A program made the position numbers and the translations under genes. This document shows positions 1 through 8,784 of a stretch of 64,000 bases of DNA, one piece after another (the first letter of the stretch is position 1; every line of letters begins with the position of its first letter). Below the pieces are notes generated by a model. It had not been told where the DNA came from and did no database searches. It saw nothing but the letters and a program-made list of their open reading frames with translations. This DNA is from Aquimarina sp040786285 (lineage in GTDB: Bacteria; Bacteroidota; Bacteroidia; Flavobacteriales; Flavobacteriaceae). Location: assembly GCF_040786285.1 (NCBI RefSeq), contig NZ_JBFMKQ010000001.1, forward strand, positions 1,488,001 to 1,552,000, given 5' to 3'.

Positions 1-64
1 CGTAAATTTTCTTACATCGACTTATGTTTTTTACGTCATTTTTGAAGGTATGATAAAGAATAAA

Positions 65-958
65 CTACTCATTTAAGCTCCAGTCGTAGGCTTTAAAACT
101 CTTTTTAGCATCGGTATTAATTACAATGTTCGAATACTTATTCAAAAAGTCGATCAAGGATCCTTCTTTTTTAAAATCTTTACCAAACCAAGAGAATATT
201 TTCGAGATTTCGATCTTCTCGGCAGTAATTGTATTCCTTTTGGGATCATTGATAAAAGCAATGGCGAGTTTTTCGAGCTCTTGATCTACATTTTGTGCTG
301 TAAATGCTTTATTAAGTAGTGGAGGGCAAGAAAATGAAGCACAATTAATACCAAAGTGAATTCTAGGATCGTTCATTTTTCTAAGAATTCTGTGTTCTAT
401 ATCATTTAGGGTATACCATGTAGTTCCTATTTTAAAAAACCTCAAATCCCATGGATCTGCAATATCTTTAATACTCTTTATAGGATACTTATCGATGATT
501 AATTTTATAGTAAAGGCATTGTAGACATTCATCCAATAGGCAAGTTTATCGGCTTTAGATGCAGTCTTGCCGGGTGCATTTTGTTCTAATGCTTTGAGAT
601 ACGTTCTAAATTGTGCACGATCTTGTTTAAAACCTTTATAGTTTACAATACCATCGGCAGATACATGTTTTGCTAATAGTGTGTTCCAGGGTTGGTGGCT
701 TAATGCTTTTGAAACCGTTTTTGGTTTTTCTTCTTCTTCTTCTTTTTCTGCTGCTGCTTTGGGTTTAGGAGGCTCTTCTTCGGTTTTAGGTTCTGGTGCC
801 TTTTCTTCTATAGGAGCTACAATTTTTGGAGTCTCTGTATTTTCCTCGGGGGTAGTATACTCTGTAGTTGTAGTTTTTGGGGCATGCTGCACTACATTTT
901 TACTTCCGCCGCAGGCAAAAAATAAACAAATAGATGCTATAATAAGTAGGTTCTTCAT
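65..958 (-). CDS. DUF547 lipoprotein with charged Pro/Glu/Lys-rich spacer
   Basis: The N-terminus (MKNLLIIASICLFFACGGSK) is a lipoprotein signal with a lipobox ending in Cys-16. Residues about 35-85 are a low-complexity, Pro/Glu/Lys-rich spacer that would hold the folded domain away from the membrane. The rest is a DUF547 domain with the hallmarks AYWMNVYNAF and HFGINCASFSCPPLL. The biochemical role of DUF547 is not established; the Cys/His-containing core has been suggested to be enzyme-like. It is one of three DUF547 paralogues within 5 kb, and the only one with the spacer and lipobox. It lies 9 bp downstream of the hydroxylase gene and probably shares its transcript. Family call is firm, function unknown. 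Confidence 0.9.
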   Translation of the reverse strand: MKNLLIIASICLFFACGGSKNVVQHAPKTTTTEYTTPEENTETPKIVAPIEEKAPEPKTEEEPPKPKAAAEKEEEEEKPKTVSKALSHQPWNTLLAKHVSADGIVNYKGFKQDRAQFRTYLKALEQNAPGKTASKADKLAYWMNVYNAFTIKLIIDKYPIKSIKDIADPWDLRFFKIGTTWYTLNDIEHRILRKMNDPRIHFGINCASFSCPPLLNKAFTAQNVDQELEKLAIAFINDPKRNTITAEKIEISKIFSWFGKDFKKEGSLIDFLNKYSNIVINTDAKKSFKAYDWSLNE

Positions 959-967
959 GCTACGTAA

Positions 968-1855
968 TTACTTCTTTAGTTTAACAGGATATATTTCCTG
1001 TTGTATAAAATCCTGCGGAAAATCTTCGTCACCTTCAAATCCAAGTTCGATATCTCTTCCATCTTTCGGGATATGGTTTGTTTTAAACACATAATCCCAT
1101 ATACTTAGGGTAAGACCAAAATTCGCGCCATATTTTTTGTGATCGGGTAAATCCTTAGCATGATGCCAGATATGCATTTTAGGATTATTGAATATGTATT
1201 TTAAAACTCCGTAATCCCAACCTAGATTTGCATGGTTTAGGTGCCCGATAATTAGAGCAAAGAAATGCACAATGGCCACATCCTGGGCATCAAATCCACC
1301 GATAATGGCGATAGGAATATATAGTAACGATTTATAAACTACGGGCTCCATCCAGTGATATCGAAGGTGTGCTGCAAATCCCATTTCTTTTACCGAGTGA
1401 TGTACTTTATGAAAATTCCATAAAAAAGGAATTCGATGCAATAAGCGATGCGTGTTCCATTGTGTAAAATCACTTACAATGAAGAAAATCATAAGGCCTA
1501 CTACTTTGGGTAGTGCATCTACATCAAAAAGTTGAAATGTTGAGATTGAGATTCCTAAAACACCAAGAATATCATTAAAAAAAGCAGCTGCGATATTAGA
1601 TAATGCTATTAAAACGATGAGGTTGAGCAGAAAGAAATTAAAAAACATATAGAATGTATCTAACCAGAAATCTTTTCGAAACCGGGGTTGATTTTTTCTC
1701 CACGGAAACGCAATTTCGAGTATCCACACTACAAAAGAAACGATAATTAGACCATAGAAAAAGTTGTCCCAAGAATTTTGAAAAAAGATTTCATTTTTGA
1801 GGTAATTCCAATACCCCAAATACGAGTTTTTTATGATTTCTATATAGTTCTCCAC
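968..1855 (-). CDS. sterol desaturase / fatty acid hydroxylase family membrane protein
   Basis: This is a 295-residue integral membrane di-iron protein. It has several hydrophobic helices between residues 30 and 130 and the ordered histidine clusters HRLLH, HKVHH and HIWHH that bind the di-iron centre in the sterol desaturase / fatty acid hydroxylase superfamily. Members hydroxylate or desaturate lipids such as sterols, carotenoids or fatty acids; the substrate here cannot be read from sequence. It sits between two DUF547 genes on the same strand, 9 bp before the downstream one, so a shared envelope or lipid role is possible but is only an inference from position. Confidence 0.9.
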   Translation of the reverse strand: MENYIEIIKNSYLGYWNYLKNEIFFQNSWDNFFYGLIIVSFVVWILEIAFPWRKNQPRFRKDFWLDTFYMFFNFFLLNLIVLIALSNIAAAFFNDILGVLGISISTFQLFDVDALPKVVGLMIFFIVSDFTQWNTHRLLHRIPFLWNFHKVHHSVKEMGFAAHLRYHWMEPVVYKSLLYIPIAIIGGFDAQDVAIVHFFALIIGHLNHANLGWDYGVLKYIFNNPKMHIWHHAKDLPDHKKYGANFGLTLSIWDYVFKTNHIPKDGRDIELGFEGDEDFPQDFIQQEIYPVKLKK

Positions 1856-1913
1856 ACCGTAAAAATAACGATAAGATTATTCTTAGCGTTACAATTTATG
1901 AAATCCAGGTACA

Positions 1914-2636
1914 TTACTGCTCGTTAAGATCCCAATTGTATACCATGTACCCTTTTTTTGGCACTTTTTTAATCTGAACGTTAGAATATCGATTTATAAA
2001 TTCGGCAACATCACCTTTATTAAAGTCATCTTTGTACCATTCAAAGATTTGTGAGATACTAACTTTATCTTCGGTAATTATATTTTTTGTAGGATCATTA
2101 ATAAAATCTCTTGTACATTTCTCCAGGGCTTGTTCTATATTGGCAGCGGTATAGGCCATGTTCATAAGCTTCGGAGAAGAAGTAGAAGCACAGTTGATTA
2201 AAAAATGAATTCTGGGATCCCCCATTTTTCTTAAAATCTTATGCTCTATATCATCAAGACTATAGCGTTTATCCTTAATTCTGAAGAATTTTTGATTCCA
2301 GGGATCATGCAGTTCATTGATATTTTTTACCGGGTAATTATCGATAATCATTTTTACAGCAATAGAATTATAAGCATTCACCCAATAGGCTAATGTTTCT
2401 TGTTGAGACCATTGGTCGGTAGGGGGATTTGCTGATAAAGATCTAAAATATTTATAAAATAAAGGACTGTCTTTCATAACGCCTTCATAGTTCACCTTGC
2501 CATCTTCAGACACATTAAGGATAAGAATTTGATCCCACACAGAGTGATCTAGTGTGTTTTGGGCAGTACCTATAAAACAAAATAGGGCAAGTAAAAACAG
2601 AGGCAGTATTGACTTGTATTTTTTTGTAGTTACCAT
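1914..2636 (-). CDS. DUF547 secreted protein (paralogue 2)
   Basis: A 240-residue protein with a signal peptide ending near FIGTAQ, a typical Bacteroidota AQ cleavage site, followed directly by the DUF547 domain. The family hallmarks AYWVNAYNSIAVKMIID and HFLINCASTSSP are present, as is the conserved ILRKMGDPRIHF stretch. It is closer to the copy at 4199-4945 than to the lipoprotein at 65-958: both have DHSxWDQILILNV near the mature N-terminus. Function is unknown. It is the first gene of a probable three-gene minus-strand unit with the hydroxylase and the DUF547 lipoprotein. Confidence 0.9.
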   Translation of the reverse strand: MVTTKKYKSILPLFLLALFCFIGTAQNTLDHSVWDQILILNVSEDGKVNYEGVMKDSPLFYKYFRSLSANPPTDQWSQQETLAYWVNAYNSIAVKMIIDNYPVKNINELHDPWNQKFFRIKDKRYSLDDIEHKILRKMGDPRIHFLINCASTSSPKLMNMAYTAANIEQALEKCTRDFINDPTKNIITEDKVSISQIFEWYKDDFNKGDVAEFINRYSNVQIKKVPKKGYMVYNWDLNEQ

Positions 2637-2715
2637 TTGACGTCTAAATTTTGTGTTTTGAAATTCATTAAAAGTAATAATTTCCTTGTGTTTTTAGGAG
2701 TAAAATAGTTAAAAT

Positions 2716-2792
2716 AACCGATAAAACGCAAATTTTGCGGTTAAACCGTATTTTTTAATCAAAAGGAGGAAAGGAGTATTCCTTTTTTTAAC
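2716..2792. promoter_or_regulatory. inverted repeats between divergent DUF547 and OYE genes
   Basis: Two palindromes touch each other here: CGCAAATTTTGCG (2727-2739) and CGGTTAAACCG (2738-2748), the latter followed by a short T run. A further small stem, AAAGGAGTATTCCTTT, with a T tract lies at about 2771-2786. The position between divergent genes suggests operators or a shared control region, but no regulator can be assigned and the second palindrome could also act as a weak terminator. Confidence 0.3.
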
Positions 2793-2861
2793 AATTGGGA
2801 AATGGCTTTTGATTGTACAATATATAAGGATTGTGTATCATTGCAATCGAACTATTTAACT

Positions 2862-4079
2862 ATGATTAGTACAGAATTAAACTTGCCGTGTGGTGTAACG
2901 TTAAAAAACAGACTCGTTAAGTCTGCTATGACAGAACGTATTAGCAATAAAAATTTGGAACCTACAAAAGGTCATGAACGATTATATAAAGATTGGTCTG
3001 ATACCGGAGCAGGTTTATTAATAACGGGAAATGTTGTTATTGATCGAAAGCATTTAGAATCTGCCGGGAATGTATGTTTTGATGACGAAAATATGTTGCC
3101 TAAACTAAGCTCCTGGGCCCAGTCATCAAAGTCTAATGGTAATCATGTATGGGTACAGATTTCACATTCGGGAAGGCAAACCAACAGATTTGGAACCAAT
3201 AGACCATTGGCTCCTTCTGAAGTACAATTGCAAAAAATGGGGCTTTTTGGGAAACCAAAGGCCATGACCGAAGACGATATCCAAAATGTGATTCATGGTT
3301 TTGTAAAAGCTGCAAGGATGGCAAAAAATGCTGGATTTACAGGAGTACAGATTCATTCTGCTCATGGGTATTTGTTAAGCCAGTTTTTATCCCCAAGAAC
3401 TAATATCAGAACCGATAAATGGGGAGGAAGTATCGAAAATCGTAGTCGTTTACTGCTCACTATTATTAAAGAAGTTAGAAAAGAAGTGGGTGCAGATTTC
3501 CCAATAGCAGTGAAACTAAATTCTGCAGATTTTCAGAGAGGAGGATTTACAGAAGAAGAATCACTAGAGGTGGTAAAAATGCTCGATAAAGAAAAGATAG
3601 ATCTATTAGAGATTTCTGGCGGGACCTACGAAAAACTTGCTTTCTTTATTCTGAATGAAGAAGGAGCCGAGGTAAAAGAAAGTACAAAAAGAAGAGAAGC
3701 CTATTTTATTGATTTTGCTAAAAAAGTAAGAACGATAAGTACATTACCTTTAATGATTACTGGTGGTTTTAGATCCTATGATTTCTGTAATGAAGTTTTA
3801 AAAAACGGAGAAGTAGATTTAATCGGTATGGGACGACCATTTATTACCAATCGAGAAGATATCCCTGCATTTCTAAATGGAGATATACCCAATCTAGAGA
3901 ATCTTGTGTTGCGCACAGGAATGAAACAATTTGAAGACTCTGCCGAAGGAGGTTTTTATGCCCGACAATTAATTCGTTTTTCTAAAGGAAAGAAACTTAA
4001 AACCAATATGAGTCCGTTATGGTGCTCTATGTTTTTAGTATTGTATGAGTTTAGAAAGGCAATGTCCAAAAAGTTTTAG
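2862..4079 (+). CDS. NADH:flavin oxidoreductase, old yellow enzyme family
   Basis: This is an FMN-dependent TIM-barrel ene-reductase of about 405 residues. Family motifs are clear: NRLVKSAMTE near the N-terminus, HSGRQTNRFG, the QIHSAHGYLLSQFLSPRTN active-site stretch, ITGGFRS and MGRPFITN at the FMN phosphate site. It probably reduces an activated C=C bond with NAD(P)H in the cytoplasm; the natural substrate is unknown. An upstream in-frame ATG at 2802 would add 20 residues (MAFDCTIYKD...) that do not look like the family, so ATG 2862 (MISTELNLPCG) is preferred. The single domain lacks the FeS/FAD extension of 2,4-dienoyl-CoA reductase. Confidence 0.88.
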   Translation: MISTELNLPCGVTLKNRLVKSAMTERISNKNLEPTKGHERLYKDWSDTGAGLLITGNVVIDRKHLESAGNVCFDDENMLPKLSSWAQSSKSNGNHVWVQISHSGRQTNRFGTNRPLAPSEVQLQKMGLFGKPKAMTEDDIQNVIHGFVKAARMAKNAGFTGVQIHSAHGYLLSQFLSPRTNIRTDKWGGSIENRSRLLLTIIKEVRKEVGADFPIAVKLNSADFQRGGFTEEESLEVVKMLDKEKIDLLEISGGTYEKLAFFILNEEGAEVKESTKRREAYFIDFAKKVRTISTLPLMITGGFRSYDFCNEVLKNGEVDLIGMGRPFITNREDIPAFLNGDIPNLENLVLRTGMKQFEDSAEGGFYARQLIRFSKGKKLKTNMSPLWCSMFLVLYEFRKAMSKKF

Positions 4080-4100
4080 AAGATAAGGATAGTATAGATA

Positions 4101-4151
4101 AACTCGTACCGAACTACCGTCTATTTTCTAAATGTTAGTTCGGTATGAGTT
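4101..4151. terminator. long hairpin between convergent genes
   Basis: Arms AACTCGTACCGAACTA (4101-4116) and TAGTTCGGTATGAGTT (4136-4151) pair over 16 bp with one G-T wobble and a 19-nt loop. It lies between the convergent OYE and DUF547 genes, so a bidirectional terminator or transcript-end structure is likely, although no strong T run follows. Confidence 0.5.
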
Positions 4152-4198
4152 GTACTCTAATTGTAATCAGTTATAATTATATTCTTGTAGTATATGAT

Positions 4199-4945
4199 TT
4201 AATGGTTACTTGTAATAGGCGTAGTTTCACTTTTTTTATTCAAGCTCCAATCATATGTGATATAGCTATTTTTTGATATTTTATTTATCTTAACAGTAGC
4301 ATATTGATTTATAAAATCGGCTACATCTATATCATAACTTTCAAAATCCTCTTTATACCATTCAAATACTTGTGAAATTTTAACGGTACTCGAAGTAATC
4401 TGATTTCTTTGCGGGTCGTTAATAAACTCTCTTGTTCTTTCTTCAAGAGCTTCATTAATATTTTCGCTTGTATATGCTCTATTCCATAATCTGGGAGATG
4501 ACATGGATCCGCAATTAAGTAAAAAATGGATTCTGGGATCCCCAAATTTTCTTAAGATACCATGTTCTATATCATCTAAACTGTAGCGAACACCTTGAGT
4601 TTTAAATACTTTACGTTTCCAGGGGTTTTCTAGATCATTTATTGATGCTACAGGATATTCGTCAATGATCATTTTCATTGCAGTAGCATTGTAAACATTG
4701 AGCCAGTAGGCTAATTTCTCTTCATTAGTCCAGTTTTCTTTTGGGGCTATTTTGCAGAGGTGTCTAAAATAGTCATAAAACACGGCAACATCTTTAGTAA
4801 CACCATCATAGTCCACCATTCCGTTGTCTAATACATTAAGAATTAAAATTTGATCCCATGAAGAATGATCAACTTTTTCCTGGGCGTAAAAAGTAGCGCA
4901 TAGGAGAAAGGCTAAAATAAAATGAGGGGTTTTAAGGGGTTTCAT
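4199..4945 (-). CDS. DUF547 secreted protein (paralogue 3)
   Basis: A 248-residue secreted protein: signal peptide MKPLKTPHFILAFLLCATFYAQ, then a DUF547 domain with AYWLNVYNATAMKMIIDEYP and HFLLNCGSMSSPRLWN. In the NCAS motif of the other two copies the Ala is replaced by Gly. It is monocistronic, pointing away from the aminotransferase region, and convergent with the OYE gene. Its similarity to the copy at 1914-2636 points to local duplication. The function of the family is unknown. Confidence 0.9.
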   Translation of the reverse strand: MKPLKTPHFILAFLLCATFYAQEKVDHSSWDQILILNVLDNGMVDYDGVTKDVAVFYDYFRHLCKIAPKENWTNEEKLAYWLNVYNATAMKMIIDEYPVASINDLENPWKRKVFKTQGVRYSLDDIEHGILRKFGDPRIHFLLNCGSMSSPRLWNRAYTSENINEALEERTREFINDPQRNQITSSTVKISQVFEWYKEDFESYDIDVADFINQYATVKINKISKNSYITYDWSLNKKSETTPITSNH

Positions 4946-5223
4946 TTTGTTAAGAATTTTTTGAGGTTAGTAATAAAATAAGTTGGTAAGAATCCGTAAT
5001 ATACAAAAAAAACAGACGTAATACATTTTTTATGCAGTTTAGTAGGAAAATACTTCTTAAAAAATCAATAATTATGTAAAATCTTTAACAATATGATACT
5101 TGTGAAATTTCCCAAAGATTAGTCGTTTTTAGGAGTGAAAATGTAGGATATACAAGAATAAATATATTTTGTAGTGCTTTTTTTGATCCTAATTTGCTTT
5201 GAAAACATTAATGAATTGGGAGC

Positions 5224-6342
5224 TTAATTATAAATAGAAGATAGCGCTTGCGTAAAAAGAGTTACTTCTTCAATAGTTCCGGTACTTATTCTACACCAAT
5301 CAAAAAATGGAGGGAATGGGCGTCCTATTAAGATTCCTTTATTCATCATTTCTTTATGAAGAATACTTATATCTTTTCCTGATTTAAAGAAAATGAAGTT
5401 AGTATCAGATTTCACATAAGACAACTTTAATGCGTTTAGCGTTTTATAGATCAAATCTTTTGCTTCTCGAGTTTTTTGCAAGCTAAACGTATAGAATTCT
5501 TTGTCATTTAATGCTTCTTTGGCAGCGGCAATGGCAAGAACATTACTATATGCTACCATGTTTTTTCGCAATTGTTGTGTTAATGCTGGTTTTGCAACCA
5601 AATACCCTATGCGCAAACCAGCCATACCATATACTTTAGAAAATGTTCGGGAAACAATTACATCTTTTTCTTGTTTAACAAGCTCAACCATAGATGGGTA
5701 ATTAGGTTCATCGATATAATCATAATAGGCTTCGTCACTAAATAAGATAGTTTTATTACTTATGGCATTACAAAAATCCAGAAGTTTTTCTGAAGGTAGT
5801 ATCGTAGAAGTAGGGTTATTGGGGTTACAAAGAAAGACTAATTTAGTTTTTGATGAAATTCGTTTTTCGATTTCATCCATATCGTATCCTTTGTCGTTTC
5901 CAACAGGAACCCAATTTACAGTTGCCCCCCATTGTTGTGCATAAGACATCATTGCCAAAAATGTAGGTTTTCCTGCAATGATTTCGCCACCGTTTGCTGC
6001 AAAAGTAAGTCCGGTAATTTTTAAACCCTCTGTTGAGCCACCACAAATAATAATATGATCTTTAGTTACCCCTTCTTTTTTGGCTAAAACCTCTGCCAAT
6101 TCATCTGCATAAGCATATGGGTATCGACAACCATGCTCAAAAGCCGATATGATAGATTGTCTTACTTTTTCTGAAGGCCCATAAGGATTTTCATTAGAGC
6201 TTAATCGAATGAGTTTTGAAAGAGGTCTTGGATTAAATTTTTCGATTTCTTCTGCAGTAAGGGCATTGGCAAGTTCTAATCCTCCGAATACTACTAAACT
6301 TCCTCCTAAGGAGGTAGATTTTAACCATTGTCTTCTGTTCAT
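5224..6342 (-). CDS. exported class I/II PLP aminotransferase, histidinol-phosphate aminotransferase-like
   Basis: A fold-type I PLP aminotransferase of 372 residues related to HisC. The PLP lysine is in SRTFSKVYGMAGLRIGY, the cofactor Asn/Asp region is FLCNPNNPTS ... SDEAYYDYI, and RISTG near the C-terminus holds the substrate-binding Arg. Unusually, the N-terminus MNRRQWLKSTSLGGSLVVFG is a twin-arginine (Tat) signal, which predicts a folded, cofactor-loaded enzyme exported to the periplasm. A true histidine-biosynthesis role is therefore unlikely. No his genes are nearby. The substrate is unknown. Confidence 0.85.
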   Translation of the reverse strand: MNRRQWLKSTSLGGSLVVFGGLELANALTAEEIEKFNPRPLSKLIRLSSNENPYGPSEKVRQSIISAFEHGCRYPYAYADELAEVLAKKEGVTKDHIIICGGSTEGLKITGLTFAANGGEIIAGKPTFLAMMSYAQQWGATVNWVPVGNDKGYDMDEIEKRISSKTKLVFLCNPNNPTSTILPSEKLLDFCNAISNKTILFSDEAYYDYIDEPNYPSMVELVKQEKDVIVSRTFSKVYGMAGLRIGYLVAKPALTQQLRKNMVAYSNVLAIAAAKEALNDKEFYTFSLQKTREAKDLIYKTLNALKLSYVKSDTNFIFFKSGKDISILHKEMMNKGILIGRPFPPFFDWCRISTGTIEEVTLFTQALSSIYN

Positions 6343-6447
6343 GTTACTATTCTTTAAAATGATTGGCTTTCTAAAGATAGTAATTAATTGATTCTAATAG
6401 AGTTATGGGTTTTCTGATTAAGAGAGTCTCAAATTTGTGTTGATCGA

Positions 6448-7563
6448 TTACACTATATTTTTAAGTAACAGAAATAGTAAACCACTTATAACAGCTGCTA
6501 TAGGAAGCGTAAGCACCCAGGACAACAATATTTTGGAAATCATTTTAGGGTTTGCTTTTTTAGTAACGGTACCAATTCCAAAAATAGAACCTACAGAGAC
6601 GTGTGTGGTCGAAACAGGTAACCCATGGATACTTGCAGTGGTCACTAATAAACCTGTGATCATATTTGCAGTAAATCCTTGTCCAGAATTCATGGGTGTT
6701 ATTTTTTTACTCATTATAACTCCTACTTTCGTGGCATTCATAAGCCCACCCAGTGCCATAGTAATAGCAACGGCTATCATTCCCCATTGTATATCCAGCG
6801 TATTAATGATGAGTAATAATCCCACAATTTTAGGGGTGTCATTAAGGCCTCGGGCAAAACTAACTACCCCGGCACTTAAGAAATGCAAGCTGTCTAATAT
6901 TTTTTGAGAAGTAATACCAAATAGTTCTCCACTATATGTTTCAACTGTGGTAGGTTTTATTGAAGTTGATACCTTGGTGGTTGTATTTGCGGTCATCGTA
7001 TGGGCAGAAACAGTTAGTGAATCTGTCTTCTGTTCTTCATTAATATAAATACCGCTATTTTTTGTGATTTTTAGTTTTTTCCGGACGTACCTAAATATTA
7101 CATAAGCTATTAAACTTAGTATGGCAGCCATCAACGGACTTACAACAAGAGGCATTAAAAATGTTTTGCCCAGCTTAATAAAGTTAAACTCTACGCCAAT
7201 GGCCATCACTCCTGCTCCAAAAAGTGAACCCACCAAACTATGAGTTGTTGATATGGGCATACCAACCCTTGTAGCGATAAAAACAGTGATAGCAGCTCCC
7301 AGAGCAATTGAGATGGCAAAAACCGGCATGGTAATTAATTCGTTGGGGACTAATCCTTTTCCTGAGAAGTTTTTAACCAGTTCTTCTGCCAAAAAGATGG
7401 CAGCAATAGAACCGGAGAATGTGGTTATAGTAGCCCAATTTATCGCTTTTTTATAATTTGTGGTTCCGCTTCCGAAGAGTGTGGCAACACCTTTAAAGTT
7501 ATCATTTGCACCATTACTATAGGCTAAAAAACAAGCAGCAATAAAAAGAAGAACCAAAATCAT
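6448..7563 (-). CDS. pit: inorganic phosphate transporter, Pit family
   Basis: An integral membrane phosphate permease of 371 residues. Both halves of the internally duplicated Pit/PHO-4 fold are visible: SNGANDNFKGVATLFGSGT at the N-terminus and ARGLNDTPKIVGLLL in the second half, with the paired PISTTHSLVGSLFGAG and PVSTTHVSVGSIFGIG motifs. A hydrophilic loop at about residues 165-220 separates the halves. It should import phosphate (or metal-phosphate) with cations; arsenate is a known adventitious substrate of Pit proteins. It lies just after the arsenosugar operon on the same strand, but a terminator at 7656-7687 separates them. Confidence 0.93.
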   Translation of the reverse strand: MILVLLFIAACFLAYSNGANDNFKGVATLFGSGTTNYKKAINWATITTFSGSIAAIFLAEELVKNFSGKGLVPNELITMPVFAISIALGAAITVFIATRVGMPISTTHSLVGSLFGAGVMAIGVEFNFIKLGKTFLMPLVVSPLMAAILSLIAYVIFRYVRKKLKITKNSGIYINEEQKTDSLTVSAHTMTANTTTKVSTSIKPTTVETYSGELFGITSQKILDSLHFLSAGVVSFARGLNDTPKIVGLLLIINTLDIQWGMIAVAITMALGGLMNATKVGVIMSKKITPMNSGQGFTANMITGLLVTTASIHGLPVSTTHVSVGSIFGIGTVTKKANPKMISKILLSWVLTLPIAAVISGLLFLLLKNIV

Positions 7564-7655
7564 ATATTTTCTGAAATTTAAGTACTCATAATTCGACGTT
7601 GTATATGAAGTTACCTTACAGTATTTATTATTGAATCATCAGAGAATGAAATAAA

Positions 7656-7687
7656 AAAGTCGAGAACACATAGTTGCTCTCGACTTT
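7656..7687 (-). terminator. terminator of the arsenosugar operon
   Basis: A 10-bp perfect stem, AAAGTCGAGA / TCTCGACTTT, is flanked by an A run on the plus strand that becomes the U tract on the minus-strand transcript. It lies just past the ArsM stop codon. Confidence 0.8.
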
Positions 7688-7714
7688 AGAATTATATATT
7701 GTTGATTACTGTTA

Positions 7715-8683
7715 TTAACAGCATCCACCACCGTCATAGTGATACGTAGATTCGCTAATAAAGATATCATCTCTACCTAGATCGGCTAAAGCACCGGCAG
7801 TTTTATCACAAACCGCAATAGGTTGATTTTTTAGTAATACATGCCCTTTTTTATCATCAAAATAGTCCTCATCGCCAAAATAAATGGCTGCTTTACCAGT
7901 AAAGATACATGGCCCATCCTTTGGCATTGGATCTTTGATAGCCGCAACCTCGATAGATTCGATATAGATTAATTCATCGGTAGCGTAGTTCTTTGGATCA
8001 AGAATTCGATATGGTTTACGCGCCCTAATTTCTATAGTTCCGAAACCTACGTCGGTTAATGCTTTTACATATTCGGCAATAGGTAGACTTCCGCTCAGGC
8101 ATAATGCTCTTAAACGTTCATCGTTTCGAAGGGTGTCGTTCATAGGTTGCTCACAAGTAGGATCACTCATAACTAGTCTTCCGTGAGGCTTTAGTACGCG
8201 ATACATTTCTTCGATGGCTTTTTTAAGATCTTCTGCTTTAAATATGTTGAATAAACAGTTTTGCGCAGCAACATCTATACTATTGTCTTCAACAGGAAGA
8301 TTAAGTGCGTCGCCAAACCTAAGATCAACATATTCACTCTTAAACCAATCGTTTTGAGCTTCGGCTTCTTTAAAGTTTTTATGAGAAGCATCCAGCATTT
8401 CTTGTACAACATCGATGCCAATAACGCCACTTTTTTGACGAGAGAAATATGAGAACTGTAGCAATTCCATTCCGCCACCTACACCAACGTATAAGACTTT
8501 TGGATTATTCGTTAAATCTCTTGCATTTACCGTACTACCACAGCCATAATTCATTTCCTGCATGATTTTAGGAATTTTAAGGCCTGGTAGCTCCCAAATA
8601 GGATTCGTAGTACAACATAACCCTACATCTGGGGTTAATGCTGCTTCTTTATACACATCGTGAGTAGTATCTAAATAGCTCAT
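7715..8683 (-). CDS. arsM: arsenosugar-pathway arsenite methyltransferase ArsM
   Basis: A class I SAM-dependent methyltransferase of 322 residues of the ArsM type found in arsenosugar clusters. It has a GLCC cysteine pair at residues 21-24, a YGCGS motif at about 45, the SAM-binding LYVGVGGGMELLQF, VAAQNCLFN, and a C-terminal GGGCC tail. ArsM transfers methyl groups from SAM to As(III), giving the dimethylarsenic used by ArsS. The Cys residues fit As(III) binding, though which ones do so is inferred. It is the last gene of the minus-strand operon, 101 bp after the nucleoside phosphorylase. Confidence 0.9.
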   Translation of the reverse strand: MSYLDTTHDVYKEAALTPDVGLCCTTNPIWELPGLKIPKIMQEMNYGCGSTVNARDLTNNPKVLYVGVGGGMELLQFSYFSRQKSGVIGIDVVQEMLDASHKNFKEAEAQNDWFKSEYVDLRFGDALNLPVEDNSIDVAAQNCLFNIFKAEDLKKAIEEMYRVLKPHGRLVMSDPTCEQPMNDTLRNDERLRALCLSGSLPIAEYVKALTDVGFGTIEIRARKPYRILDPKNYATDELIYIESIEVAAIKDPMPKDGPCIFTGKAAIYFGDEDYFDDKKGHVLLKNQPIAVCDKTAGALADLGRDDIFISESTYHYDGGGCC

Positions 8684-8784
8684 AAATTGATTTTATTCTT
8701 TCCTTCTAAAGTGGAAATATAAGGTATTATTGGGTTATAAATAATGTAGTCGAAAAGTTAAGGTATAACTTTCAGAATTCGTTT

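Noticed and set aside
681..1094. Plus-strand open frame of 137 codons
   Set aside because: It runs antisense through the low-complexity part of the DUF547 lipoprotein and into the hydroxylase gene; Ser/Val/Gly-rich shadow with no start signal.
5224..6342. Histidine biosynthesis HisC
   Set aside because: The Tat signal and lack of his neighbours argue for another, exported role.
6437..6907. Plus-strand open frame of 156 codons
   Set aside because: Antisense to the Pit transporter gene, whose family motifs are clear on the minus strand.
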